Below, piece by piece: positions 1-6,011 of a stretch of 6,134 nucleotides of DNA; the first letter of the stretch is position 1; every line of letters starts with the position of its first letter. A program made the translations under genes and the position numbers. The notes beneath the pieces are model-generated. The model worked only from the letters and a program-made list of their open reading frames with translations. It did no database searches and had not been told where the DNA came from. The DNA comes from an uncultured bacterium (GTDB lineage Bacteria > Actinomycetota > Coriobacteriia > Coriobacteriales > Eggerthellaceae), in contig CANSQW010000085.1 in the NCBI GenBank assembly GCA_947649215.1, forward strand, positions 1 to 6,134, in the 5' to 3' direction.

Positions 1-1
1 G

Positions 2-484
2 TCCCGCTGCGGCCGCAACCTGGCGCTGTTCGCCCCCGTGGCCCTCGTGTGGGTCGCGCTCGACCTGGCCGCGAAGGCGTGGTTCAACCAGTTTCCCGCA
101 GGCACGGTGGTCGGCGGGCCTATCGCGGGGCTCGTCCGGTTCCGCGTGGCGCACAACACCGGCGGCGCCTGGGGGATGTTCGGGGACGCCACCGTCGTGC
201 TCGGCGTGCTCTCGCTGGCCGTGTGCGCGGGGCTGCTCGGCTACGTGGCCCTCTCGCGGTGCGCGACGGCGGGGGAGGCGCTCGGCGCCGCGCTCGTGTT
301 CGCGGGCGGCCTCGGCAACGCCATCGACCGGTTCACGCTGGGCTATGTGGTGGACTTCATCGATCCCGTGTTCATCGACTTCCCCACGTTCAACATCGCT
401 GACATCGGCGTGACCTGCGGGTTCGTTATCTTCTTCGCCGCTTTGTTCCTGAGGGCGCATCGTGAGGAGGTTGAGGCGCGATGA
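2..484 (+). CDS. lspA: Lipoprotein signal peptidase (signal peptidase II), 5' end cut by window edge
   Basis: LspA is the membrane aspartyl peptidase that removes the signal peptide from diacylglyceryl-modified prolipoproteins. The frame is open to the left edge. A GTG at 38 is available, but the 12 codons before it (ending NLALFAP) continue the hydrophobic first helix, so the true start is probably outside the window. About 160 residues are visible. Family motifs, numbered from the GTG at 38: NTGGAWG (40-46, the N-x-G-A-A-F-G block), GNAIDR (93-98) and FPTFNIAD (115-122). Asp97 and Asp122 match the catalytic pair known in the family (D102 and D129 in B. subtilis). Four hydrophobic segments fit the usual four-helix topology. 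The stop overlaps the next ATG as ATGA, implying translational coupling. lspA followed by an RluD-type gene is a common bacterial gene order. Identity is very secure; only the N-terminus is unknown. Confidence 0.95.
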   Translation, partial: SRCGRNLALFAPVALVWVALDLAAKAWFNQFPAGTVVGGPIAGLVRFRVAHNTGGAWGMFGDATVVLGVLSLAVCAGLLGYVALSRCATAGEALGAALVFAGGLGNAIDRFTLGYVVDFIDPVFIDFPTFNIADIGVTCGFVIFFAALFLRAHREEVEAR

Positions 485-1539
485 CGCGATCGCTCTGCCA
501 TATGGTCGCTGCCGAGGACGCGGGCGCTCGCCTGGACGCGCTCTGCGCTCAACGCGGGCTCTACGCGAGCCGCTCGGCCGCCGCGCGCGCCATCGACGAG
601 GGACGCGTGTTCGTGAACGGCGCCGCCGTCCCCAAGAAGCATGCGGTGGCGGCGGGGGACACGGTGGTCTACGAGGTGGACGAGGAGCCCTCGCGCACTC
701 CGCTTTCCGGCCAGCCCATCGACCTGGACATCCGCTTCGAGGACGACGACATGATCGTGCTGTCCAAGCAGGTGGGGCTCGTGTGCCATCCGGCGGCCGA
801 CCACGAAGACGGCACGCTCGTCAACGCGCTCATCTGGCACTGCGGCGAAGACCACCTGTGCAGCGTCCAGGGCGAGGACGACCGCCTGGGCATCGTGCAC
901 CGGCTCGACCGCGACACGAGCGGCCTCATGCTGGCTGCCAAGACCGACGCGGCCGGCTACGTGCTCATGGAGGACATCCGCGCTCGCGCCATCGACCGCC
1001 ACTACCTGGCGCTCGTCCACGGCATCATGGCGCATGACACGGGCATGATCGACGCGCCCATCGCGCGCGCCGCCAACGAGCGTACCCGCATGGCCGTGCG
1101 TGACGTGCCGAGCGCGCGCGAGGCCATCACCACCTTCCGCACGCTCGAGCGCTTCGAGGCCGGCTCGCATGACGACGGCTACACGCTCATCGAGTGCAAG
1201 CTGTTCACCGGCCGCACCCACCAGATTCGCGTGCATATGCAGTACACGCGCCATCCCATCGTGGGGGATCCGGTCTACACGGCCAACGGCCCGAAGGATC
1301 CGCGCGCCCAGCTGGGCCTCGAGCGCCAGTTTCTGCACTCCTACAGCATCCGCTTCGCCCATCCTGTGACGGGCGAGGAGCTCTCGTTCGCGGACAACCT
1401 GCCGCGTGACCTGCGCGAGGCGCTTGACGCCTTGGCCCCGCGCAGCCGCGGGCTGACCGAGGCCGGGCGCGAGGTGGCGGCCCTGCTGGCCGCATCGCCC
1501 ACGCCGTCAGTAGAGGGGAGCGTCTATGGGCCTGCGTAG
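481..1539 (+). CDS. RluA/RluD-family RNA pseudouridine synthase with S4 domain
   Basis: The 352-residue protein should isomerise uridine to pseudouridine in rRNA or tRNA. Residues about 15-65 look like an S4 RNA-binding domain (ARLDAL, then RSAAARAIDEGRVFVNG). The catalytic domain follows: MIVLSKQVGLVCHP at 91-104, then HRLDRDTSGL at 140-149, in which Asp143 is the expected catalytic aspartate, and GRTHQIRVH at 244-252. The length is close to E. coli RluD (326) plus a C-terminal tail of about 40 residues that I cannot assign. The ATG at 481 is supported by GAGGAGG at 464-470, 10 nt upstream, and overlaps the lspA stop by 4 nt. Its position after lspA matches B. subtilis ylyB. The domain layout suggests the RluD branch (large-subunit rRNA), but the RNA target cannot be read from the sequence, so no symbol is given. 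Its 3' end overlaps hemH by 14 nt. Confidence 0.95.
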   Translation: MTRSLCHMVAAEDAGARLDALCAQRGLYASRSAAARAIDEGRVFVNGAAVPKKHAVAAGDTVVYEVDEEPSRTPLSGQPIDLDIRFEDDDMIVLSKQVGLVCHPAADHEDGTLVNALIWHCGEDHLCSVQGEDDRLGIVHRLDRDTSGLMLAAKTDAAGYVLMEDIRARAIDRHYLALVHGIMAHDTGMIDAPIARAANERTRMAVRDVPSAREAITTFRTLERFEAGSHDDGYTLIECKLFTGRTHQIRVHMQYTRHPIVGDPVYTANGPKDPRAQLGLERQFLHSYSIRFAHPVTGEELSFADNLPRDLREALDALAPRSRGLTEAGREVAALLAASPTPSVEGSVYGPA

Positions 1540-2542
1540 GAAGACGGAACCCGTCCCGGGGCGCGTGGGGGTGCTGCTCGTGAACACGGGCACGCCGGAC
1601 GCGCCCACGCCGCGCGCGGTGCGCCGCTACCTGGCGCGGTTCCTCATGGACCGCCGCATCCGCCCCATGAACGCCCTTGGCTGGTGGCTCATCCTGCACG
1701 TGGGCATCTTGCCCAAGCGCGGCGTGGCCTCGGCGGAGAAGTACGCGGCCATCTGGACGGACGAGGGCTCGCCGCTCGCCGTGACCCAGGCCCGCCTCGC
1801 GCGCGGGCTCGACGAGCGGTACCGCGACGAGGGCGCCGACGTGGTGGTGCGCCAGGCCATGAGCTACGGTCAGCCTACGCTGCCTTCCGCCCTGCGCGAG
1901 CTGCGCGCGGCCGGCTGCGCGCGCGTGGTGGTGCTGCCGCTCTACCCGCAGAGCGCCTTCTCCACCACCGGTGCCGCCTCCGACGGCGTGGAGCGCGCCT
2001 TGCGCCGCATCCGCTGGAGCGTCCCGTGCGAGGTGGTGCCCGACTACCACGACGACCCGGTCTACGTTCGCGCCATCGCCGCCTCCATCGCCAACGCCGG
2101 CTACGACCCCTCGGAGGACTCCGACGACCGGCTCCTGTTCTCGTTCCACTCCATCCCGCTTGCCGACATCGAGGCAGGCGACACCTACGAGCTGCAGGCC
2201 GGCGCCACCGCGCTCGCCGTCGCCGGCGAGCTGGGGATTGACCGGCGGCGCTGGACCATCGGCTACCAGTGCCGCTTTGACAAGGGGCGCACGTGGCTTT
2301 CGCCCTTCACGCGCTCGACGCTGGCCACGTGGGCCGAGGCGTCGCCCGACCCGCGCGTGTTCTTGGTGTGCCCCAACTTCGCCATCGACTGCCTGGAGAC
2401 GCTCTACGACGTGAAGTGCGAGCTGCGGCCCGAGTACCTGGAAGCCGGCGGCCGGCGGCTGACCTACGTGCCGTGCCTGGGCGCGAGCCGGGCGCATCTG
2501 CGGGTGCTCGCCCATGTGCTCGACCCCTATCTGAACGTCTGA
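1526..2542 (+). CDS. hemH: Ferrochelatase
   Basis: The protein (338 residues) inserts ferrous iron into a porphyrin at the end of haem synthesis, in the cytoplasm or at the membrane face. Family landmarks: VGVLLVNTGTPDAPTPRAV (14-32), IWTDEGSPLAV (76-86), YPQSAFSTTG (140-149), LFSFHSIP (204-211) with the metal-site His208, GYQCRFDKGRTWLSP (246-260) and CPNFAIDCLETL (282-293) with the conserved Glu291. As I recall the family, the GTPDAPTP opening, the WWLIL...ILP stretch and the CPxFxxDCLETL block are closer to the proteobacterial protoporphyrin type than to B. subtilis-like coproporphyrin ferrochelatases. The substrate (protoporphyrin or coproporphyrin) therefore needs phylogeny. No C-terminal CxxC-type cysteine cluster is present, so a [2Fe-2S] centre of the animal kind is not expected. 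The ATG at 1526 follows GAGGGGAG (1513-1520) and overlaps the preceding gene, implying coupled translation. Confidence 0.94.
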   Translation: MGLRRKTEPVPGRVGVLLVNTGTPDAPTPRAVRRYLARFLMDRRIRPMNALGWWLILHVGILPKRGVASAEKYAAIWTDEGSPLAVTQARLARGLDERYRDEGADVVVRQAMSYGQPTLPSALRELRAAGCARVVVLPLYPQSAFSTTGAASDGVERALRRIRWSVPCEVVPDYHDDPVYVRAIAASIANAGYDPSEDSDDRLLFSFHSIPLADIEAGDTYELQAGATALAVAGELGIDRRRWTIGYQCRFDKGRTWLSPFTRSTLATWAEASPDPRVFLVCPNFAIDCLETLYDVKCELRPEYLEAGGRRLTYVPCLGASRAHLRVLAHVLDPYLNV

Positions 2543-2557
2543 GAGGAAGGAGCCGCC

Positions 2558-3787
2558 ATGACCGAAGCACGCGCGCCCCAGGTGCTGGTGGGCGTCACCG
2601 GCTGCATCGCCGCCTACAAGAGCTGCGAGGTGGTGCGCGGCCTGCAGAAGGCGGGCTGCGAGGTGAAGGTGGTCATGACCGAGCACGCCACGCGCTTCGT
2701 CGACCCCGTGACGTTCCGCTCGCTTACCCATGAGAAGGTGGCCGTGGGGCTGTTCGACGACCCGTCCGATCCCATCCACCACATCTCCCTGGCCGAGTGG
2801 TGCGACCTGTTCCTCATCGCGCCGTGCACGGCCAACGTGGCGGCGAAGGTGGCCTGCGGCCTGGCCGACGACCTGCTCTCCACCACGGCGCTCGCCTGCG
2901 CGGCGCCGCTTATGATCGCGCCGGCCATGAACGTGCACATGTACGAGGCCGCCCCCACGCGTGAGAACCTCGAGACGCTGCGCGCCCGCGGCGTGGTGGT
3001 GATGGAGGCCGACGAGGGCTACCAGGCCTGCGGGGACGTGGGTCGCGGGCGCCTGCCCGAGCCTGACGCCATCGTGGCCCGCGCGCTTGAGGTGCTCGCC
3101 GGCGCGGGGACGCCTGCCGACGCGGCGCGTCCGGTGCCAGACATGGCGGGGCTGTCCGTGGTGGTGACGGCGGGGCCTACCGTGGAGCCCATCGACGCGG
3201 TGCGCTACGTGTCGAACCACTCGAGCGGGAAGATGGGCTACGCGCTCGCTGCCGATGCCGCTGCGCGCGGGGCGGCGGTGACGCTCATCTCCGGGCCGGT
3301 GGCGCTCGAGGCGCCCGCGGGCGTGAGGGTGGTGGCCGTGCGCACGGCGCGCGAGATGCTCGCCGCGGCCGAGGAGGCGTGCCCGACGGCCGATATGGCG
3401 GTGTTCGCTGCCGCGGTGGCGGACTACCGCCCGGTTGCGCCGGCCGACCGCAAGCTCAAGAAGGGCGCTGATGACGCGGCCCTCGCCGCCATCGAGCTTA
3501 CGCCCAACCCCGACGTCCTGGCGACCATCGGCGCCGCCAAGCGCCCAGGCCAGGTGATCGTGGGCTTCGCGGCCGAGACCGATGACGTGGCCGCCAACGC
3601 GCGCAAGAAGCTCGCCTCCAAGCACGCCGACCTCATCGTCGCCAACGAGGTGGGAGAGGGACGCGCCTTCGGCACCGACGAAAATCAGGCCATCCTTGTG
3701 ACCGCCGTCGGGGACGAGCCCCTGCCTCTCATGCCCAAGCCCGAGCTGGCCCACCGCATCTGGACGCGGGCGCTTGCGCTGCGCTAG
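2558..3787 (+). CDS. coaBC: Bifunctional phosphopantothenoylcysteine decarboxylase / phosphopantothenate-cysteine ligase
   Basis: CoaBC (Dfp) joins cysteine to 4'-phosphopantothenate (CoaB) and decarboxylates the product to 4'-phosphopantetheine (CoaC, FMN-dependent), two steps of coenzyme A synthesis. The N-terminal CoaC half (about 7-185) has GVTGCIAAYK (12-21), His75 in HHIS, the PAMN motif at 122-125, and ACGDVGRGRLPE (157-168) with Cys158. His75, Asn125 and Cys158 carry the same numbers as the active-site residues known in E. coli Dfp. The C-terminal CoaB half (about 197-409) has VVTAGPTVEPID (202-213), SNHSSGKMG (219-227), AAAVADYRP (284-292), KLKK (299-302), ELTPNPDVLA (313-322) and GFAAET (336-341). 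At 409 residues it is full length with no visible lesion. The ATG at 2558 follows GAGGAAGGAG (2543-2552), directly after the hemH stop. It probably shares a transcript with the upstream genes. Confidence 0.97.
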   Translation: MTEARAPQVLVGVTGCIAAYKSCEVVRGLQKAGCEVKVVMTEHATRFVDPVTFRSLTHEKVAVGLFDDPSDPIHHISLAEWCDLFLIAPCTANVAAKVACGLADDLLSTTALACAAPLMIAPAMNVHMYEAAPTRENLETLRARGVVVMEADEGYQACGDVGRGRLPEPDAIVARALEVLAGAGTPADAARPVPDMAGLSVVVTAGPTVEPIDAVRYVSNHSSGKMGYALAADAAARGAAVTLISGPVALEAPAGVRVVAVRTAREMLAAAEEACPTADMAVFAAAVADYRPVAPADRKLKKGADDAALAAIELTPNPDVLATIGAAKRPGQVIVGFAAETDDVAANARKKLASKHADLIVANEVGEGRAFGTDENQAILVTAVGDEPLPLMPKPELAHRIWTRALALR

Positions 3788-3797
3788 GGGAGAGAAG
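3786..3797 (+). promoter_or_regulatory. Ribosome binding site that decides the vsr start
   Basis: The purine run AGGGGAGAGAAG directly precedes the ATG at 3798 and begins on the last two bases of the coaBC stop codon. It favours this ATG over the upstream in-frame TTG at 3774, which would overlap coaBC by 14 nt and has no comparable purine run at a suitable distance. The core GGGGAG sits slightly close to the start, so initiation may be moderate. Confidence 0.6.
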
Positions 3798-4421
3798 ATG
3801 ACGCGAACGACGGCGGCTGAGGATGCCGCGAGCGCGGAGGCGGGCGCTTCGGCGTCTCAGCCAGAAGCCGAGGCTGTCGACCAAGAGACGGGCGCAGGCG
3901 AGACAGCCCCGGCCGCCTCTCCCTTCGGCGAAGTGAGCGCCGCCACGCGCAAGTGCATGCAGGGCAACAAGCGCCGCGACACCACGCCCGAGCTCAAGGT
4001 GCGCCGCATGCTGCGCGATCTGGGATTCCCCGGCTACCGGCTCGACTGGAAGAAGGCCCCGGGCCACCCGGACATCGCCTACCCCGGCCGAAAGATAGCG
4101 ATCTTCATCCACGGGTGCTACTGGCACCACTGCCCGACGTGCAACCTCCCCATTCCCAAGAAGAACCCCGAGTACTGGGAGGCCAAGTTCCGCCGCAACC
4201 AGGAACGCGACGAACGCACCCGCGCGGCGCTCGAGGCCGCTGGCTGGAAGGTGGCCGTCATCTGGGAGCACCAGCTCAAGAAGGCCGAGCTGGAGAACAC
4301 GGAGCGCTACCTCTACGAGATAGTCCGCTGGGACGATCCGGAGGACGCCGACGATTCCGCTTCCATCGAAGACCCGCGTACCGCCGCGGAAATCGCCGCG
4401 CGCGCCGCGACGGAGCGCTAG
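3798..4421 (+). CDS. vsr: Very short patch repair (Vsr) mismatch endonuclease with acidic N-terminal extension
   Basis: Vsr nicks DNA beside T:G mismatches left by deamination of 5-methylcytosine, starting short-patch repair. In this 207-residue protein the Vsr domain spans about 50-178: MQGNKRRDTTPELKVRR (54-70), GHPDIAY (89-95) with Asp92 equivalent to catalytic Asp51 of E. coli Vsr, AIFIHGCYWHHC (101-112), KNPEYWEAKFRRNQERD (122-138) and GWKVAVIWEH (149-158). Ahead of it is a low-complexity Ala/Glu/Ser segment of about 45 residues (3-47), absent from the 156-residue E. coli protein and of unknown role. A TTG at 3774 would extend the frame, but it lies inside coaBC and the ATG at 3798 has a purine-rich ribosome site. 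An internal ATG (Met54) would cut into the domain. No C5-cytosine methyltransferase gene is in the window. The gene follows coaBC by 10 nt and its stop overlaps the brnQ stop. It contains ATA isoleucine codons, unlike its neighbours, a weak hint of acquisition. Confidence 0.93.
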   Translation: MTRTTAAEDAASAEAGASASQPEAEAVDQETGAGETAPAASPFGEVSAATRKCMQGNKRRDTTPELKVRRMLRDLGFPGYRLDWKKAPGHPDIAYPGRKIAIFIHGCYWHHCPTCNLPIPKKNPEYWEAKFRRNQERDERTRAALEAAGWKVAVIWEHQLKKAELENTERYLYEIVRWDDPEDADDSASIEDPRTAAEIAARAATER

Positions 4422-5746
4422 CCGACCGGCGATCCCCCGGCTTCGAGGGTCTTCTCCAGCGGGGAGTCCAGAAGGTCGCGGCTGCGTCCGGCGGGGCGGG
4501 CGGCTAGCCAGCCGATCACGCCGCCGAGCACGGCGAAGGGCAGCCAGCTGAACCCGAACTCGTAGAGCGGCAGCGCCGTCACGAAGGGCGCCAGGCCGAA
4601 GCTGTCGTGCGCCACGATGACGAGGCTCGCCACGAGCGCGCCCAGGGCGGCGCCCTTGTAGGCCCAGGTGGTGTGAATGCGGCGGAGGAACAGAATGAGC
4701 ACCACGGTGGTCATGAACGGCGGGCACACCACCGAGAGGATGGGCGTGGCCAGCGCGATGATGGCCTCGAGCCCGAGGTTGCAGATGAGCAGCCCGCACC
4801 CGATGACGATGAGCACGCCGACGCGGTAGGGGAGGCGTCCGCGCGTCACGCGCTCGAAGTAGGAGGCCGTGGCGCCGGTGAGGCCGATGGCCGTGGTCAG
4901 GCACGCGAGGCCCACCACCACGCCGAGCACGAGCACGCCGGTCTCGCCCATGAGGTGCTTCGTGATCTCCACGATGAGCTGCGCCTGGTTGAGCCCGGGC
5001 CCGAACGAGAGCCCGGTCATGGCGCCAAGGTAGGTGAGCCCGCCGTAGATGAGCGCCAGGAGCACGGCGGCCACGCAGCTCGCGAGCGCCATCACCTTGA
5101 GCTGCGAGCGGCGCGCGGTGTAGCCGTCCGCGCGGATGGCGTCCTGGATGACGATGGCGAAGCCCACGCAGGCGATGATGTCCATGGCCTGGTAGCCGGC
5201 GAGGATGCCGTCCTGGGCCACGTGCGTCGAGCGCGGCGCGCCCACGTCCCCGATGGGGTTGACCACGCCGGCCGCCACGAGCACGACGATGCCGAGCACG
5301 AGCAGCGGCGTGAGCACCTTCCCGACGATGCCCACCACGCGCGACTGGCGGAAGGTGAGCGCGAGCACGAGCGCGAAGAACAGGACGGAGAACAGCGCAA
5401 GGCCCATCCCGTCGCCGAACAGCGGCATCACCGCCATCTCGTAGGTGGTGGCAGCCGTGCGCGGCGTGGCGATGAGGACGCCGGTGCAGAGGATAGCGGC
5501 CGTGTTCATGGCAAGGCCCGGCACGCGCCCGAGCGTGCCCTCGATGGCGGCGTTGGCCCCGCCGGCCGCGTTGAGCGCGAAGATGCCCACGCACGAGAGC
5601 ACCACGTCGATGAAGATGAAGCAGACAAAGCCGATGAGCCACTCGCTGCCGCTCGTCATGCCTAGGTACGGCGGGAAGATGAGGTTGCCCGCCCCGAAGA
5701 ACATGGCGAACAGGGCCAGCCCCGTGACCAACGCGTCTTTTCTCAC
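4418..5746 (-). CDS. brnQ: Branched-chain amino acid (Leu/Ile/Val) cation symporter
   Basis: BrnQ imports leucine, isoleucine and valine with a cation across the cytoplasmic membrane (LIVCS family). From a GTG start at 5746 the protein has 442 residues, the usual family length. The family opening FAMFFGAGNLIFPPYLG is at 13-29, with IATPRTA (92-98), GYQAMDIIACVGFA (184-197) and CLTTAIGLTGA (282-292) further in. Roughly twelve hydrophobic segments are visible, including about 37-57, 115-132, 144-162, 219-241, 270-289, 308-321, 341-354, 365-379 and 400-414, and the tail is hydrophilic. The same frame is open back to an ATG at 5896, but those 50 extra codons give a Pro/Gly/Arg-rich stretch unlike BrnQ, and only the GTG has a strong ribosome site. 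The gene converges on vsr, and the two TAG stops overlap within CTAG. A structured region upstream may control it. Confidence 0.95.
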   Translation of the reverse strand: MRKDALVTGLALFAMFFGAGNLIFPPYLGMTSGSEWLIGFVCFIFIDVVLSCVGIFALNAAGGANAAIEGTLGRVPGLAMNTAAILCTGVLIATPRTAATTYEMAVMPLFGDGMGLALFSVLFFALVLALTFRQSRVVGIVGKVLTPLLVLGIVVLVAAGVVNPIGDVGAPRSTHVAQDGILAGYQAMDIIACVGFAIVIQDAIRADGYTARRSQLKVMALASCVAAVLLALIYGGLTYLGAMTGLSFGPGLNQAQLIVEITKHLMGETGVLVLGVVVGLACLTTAIGLTGATASYFERVTRGRLPYRVGVLIVIGCGLLICNLGLEAIIALATPILSVVCPPFMTTVVLILFLRRIHTTWAYKGAALGALVASLVIVAHDSFGLAPFVTALPLYEFGFSWLPFAVLGGVIGWLAARPAGRSRDLLDSPLEKTLEAGGSPVG

Positions 5747-5753
5747 CAGAGGT

Positions 5754-5759
5754 CCTCCT
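5754..5759 (-). promoter_or_regulatory. Ribosome binding site setting the GTG start of brnQ
   Basis: The - strand reads AGGAGG, then a 7-nt spacer, then GTG at 5746. This is a near-ideal Shine-Dalgarno sequence and spacing. It puts the N-terminus directly before the conserved BrnQ first helix and argues against the longer frame from the ATG at 5896, which has no comparable site. Confidence 0.85.
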
Positions 5760-5780
5760 CGTGTTGTGCCCGACGGCCTG

Positions 5781-5809
5781 ATTATCAGCGGAGCAGCGGC
5801 TGCGGGAAA
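5781..5809 (-). promoter_or_regulatory. Weak sigma70-like promoter candidate for brnQ (near)
   Basis: On the - strand GATAAT (5786 to 5781) matches the -10 consensus at five of six positions. It lies 17 nt after TTTCCC, a poor -35 match (three of six). The -10 ends about 34 nt before the GTG start, a sensible distance. In a very GC-rich region an AT-rich hexamer is more notable than usual, but the -35 is weak and this remains a guess. Confidence 0.3.
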
Positions 5810-5817
5810 CCTCCCGC
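5802..5817 (-). repeat. Short perfect hairpin between the leader stems and brnQ
   Basis: The - strand reads GCGGGA, loop GGTT, TCCCGC: a 6-bp perfect stem with a tetraloop. No T run follows, so it is unlikely to be a terminator. It overlaps the -35 position of the nearer brnQ promoter candidate and could be a mere GC-rich coincidence or an RNA element in the 5' leader. Confidence 0.4.
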
Positions 5818-5864
5818 GTTCACCGGTAGCCCAATCGAAAGCCCCTTGTAATGATGGCGGCGAA

Positions 5865-5909
5865 AGGGGATCCCGTCTGCATAGGGCAAGAATCATAGCG
5901 GGATCCCCT
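5865..5909 (-). repeat. 11-bp perfect inverted repeat, possible attenuator/terminator hairpin
   Basis: On the - strand AGGGGATCCCG (5909 to 5899) is followed, after 23 nt, by its exact complement CGGGATCCCCT (5875 to 5865), then TTCG. An 11-bp GC-rich stem with only a short T run resembles the U-poor intrinsic terminators of high-GC bacteria. It lies about 120 nt ahead of the brnQ start, so on a brnQ transcript starting further upstream it would be a leader hairpin. Each arm also contains the self-complementary octamer GGGATCCC, so two DNA binding sites are an alternative reading. The inverted repeat is certain; its function is inferred. Confidence 0.6.
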
Positions 5910-5919
5910 GCGTTGTCCC
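5892..5919 (-). promoter_or_regulatory. Weak sigma70-like promoter candidate for brnQ (far)
   Basis: On the - strand GGGACA (5919 to 5914, four of six to TTGACA), a 16-nt spacer and TATGAT (5897 to 5892, five of six to TATAAT). If real, the transcript would begin near 5885, inside the loop of the 11-bp inverted repeat. That would rule out an attenuation role for that stem and favour a protein-operator role for the flanking GGGATCCC octamers. Confidence 0.28.
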
Positions 5920-5955
5920 GCTGCTCCTTAGGTTCTCCAGAAGCGGGGCAGCGGG
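5917..5955 (-). repeat. 8-bp inverted repeat competing with the neighbouring stems
   Basis: On the - strand CCCGCTGC (5955 to 5948) and GCAGCGGG (5924 to 5917) are exact complements with a 23-nt loop. Bases 5922-5916 of the second arm (AGCGGGA) also complement TCCCGCT at 5903-5897 perfectly. The second arm could therefore pair either backward or forward, and the forward pairing would consume bases of the 11-bp stem at 5865-5909. The complementarity is read directly from the sequence; use of the alternatives in RNA is inference. Confidence 0.5.
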
Positions 5956-6011
5956 GCCCGCGCCCACGCTATCGCATGCACGGGCGGGAAAACACCGCTT
6001 TCTGTGCGAGA

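Noticed and set aside
1205..3754. An 849-codon open frame on the - strand across the synthase, hemH and coaBC
   Set aside because: It is antisense to three genes with clear family motifs. Its composition (His, Arg, Gly and Ala repeats) is typical of the stop-poor antisense frame of high-GC coding DNA.
4422..4480. Short CCGG-type complementarities downstream of vsr as a terminator
   Set aside because: The stems are only 3-4 bp, lie inside brnQ coding sequence and lack a T run.
3729..5642. A 637-codon open frame on the - strand across vsr and brnQ, and a 352-codon + strand frame at 4607-5665
   Set aside because: Both are Arg/His/Ala-rich shadows of brnQ and vsr with no recognisable motif; brnQ and vsr themselves are unambiguous.
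5802..5827. A T-box-like string (GGTGAACGCGG followed by a GC stem on the - strand) upstream of an amino acid transporter
   Set aside because: The conserved T-box core with its ACC is not intact, and no stem I with a specifier loop could be recognised.
5747..5896. A longer brnQ starting at the ATG at 5896, adding 50 residues
   Set aside because: The extension is not membrane-like or BrnQ-like, has no ribosome site, and passes through the inverted repeat. The GTG at 5746 has an ideal AGGAGG site.
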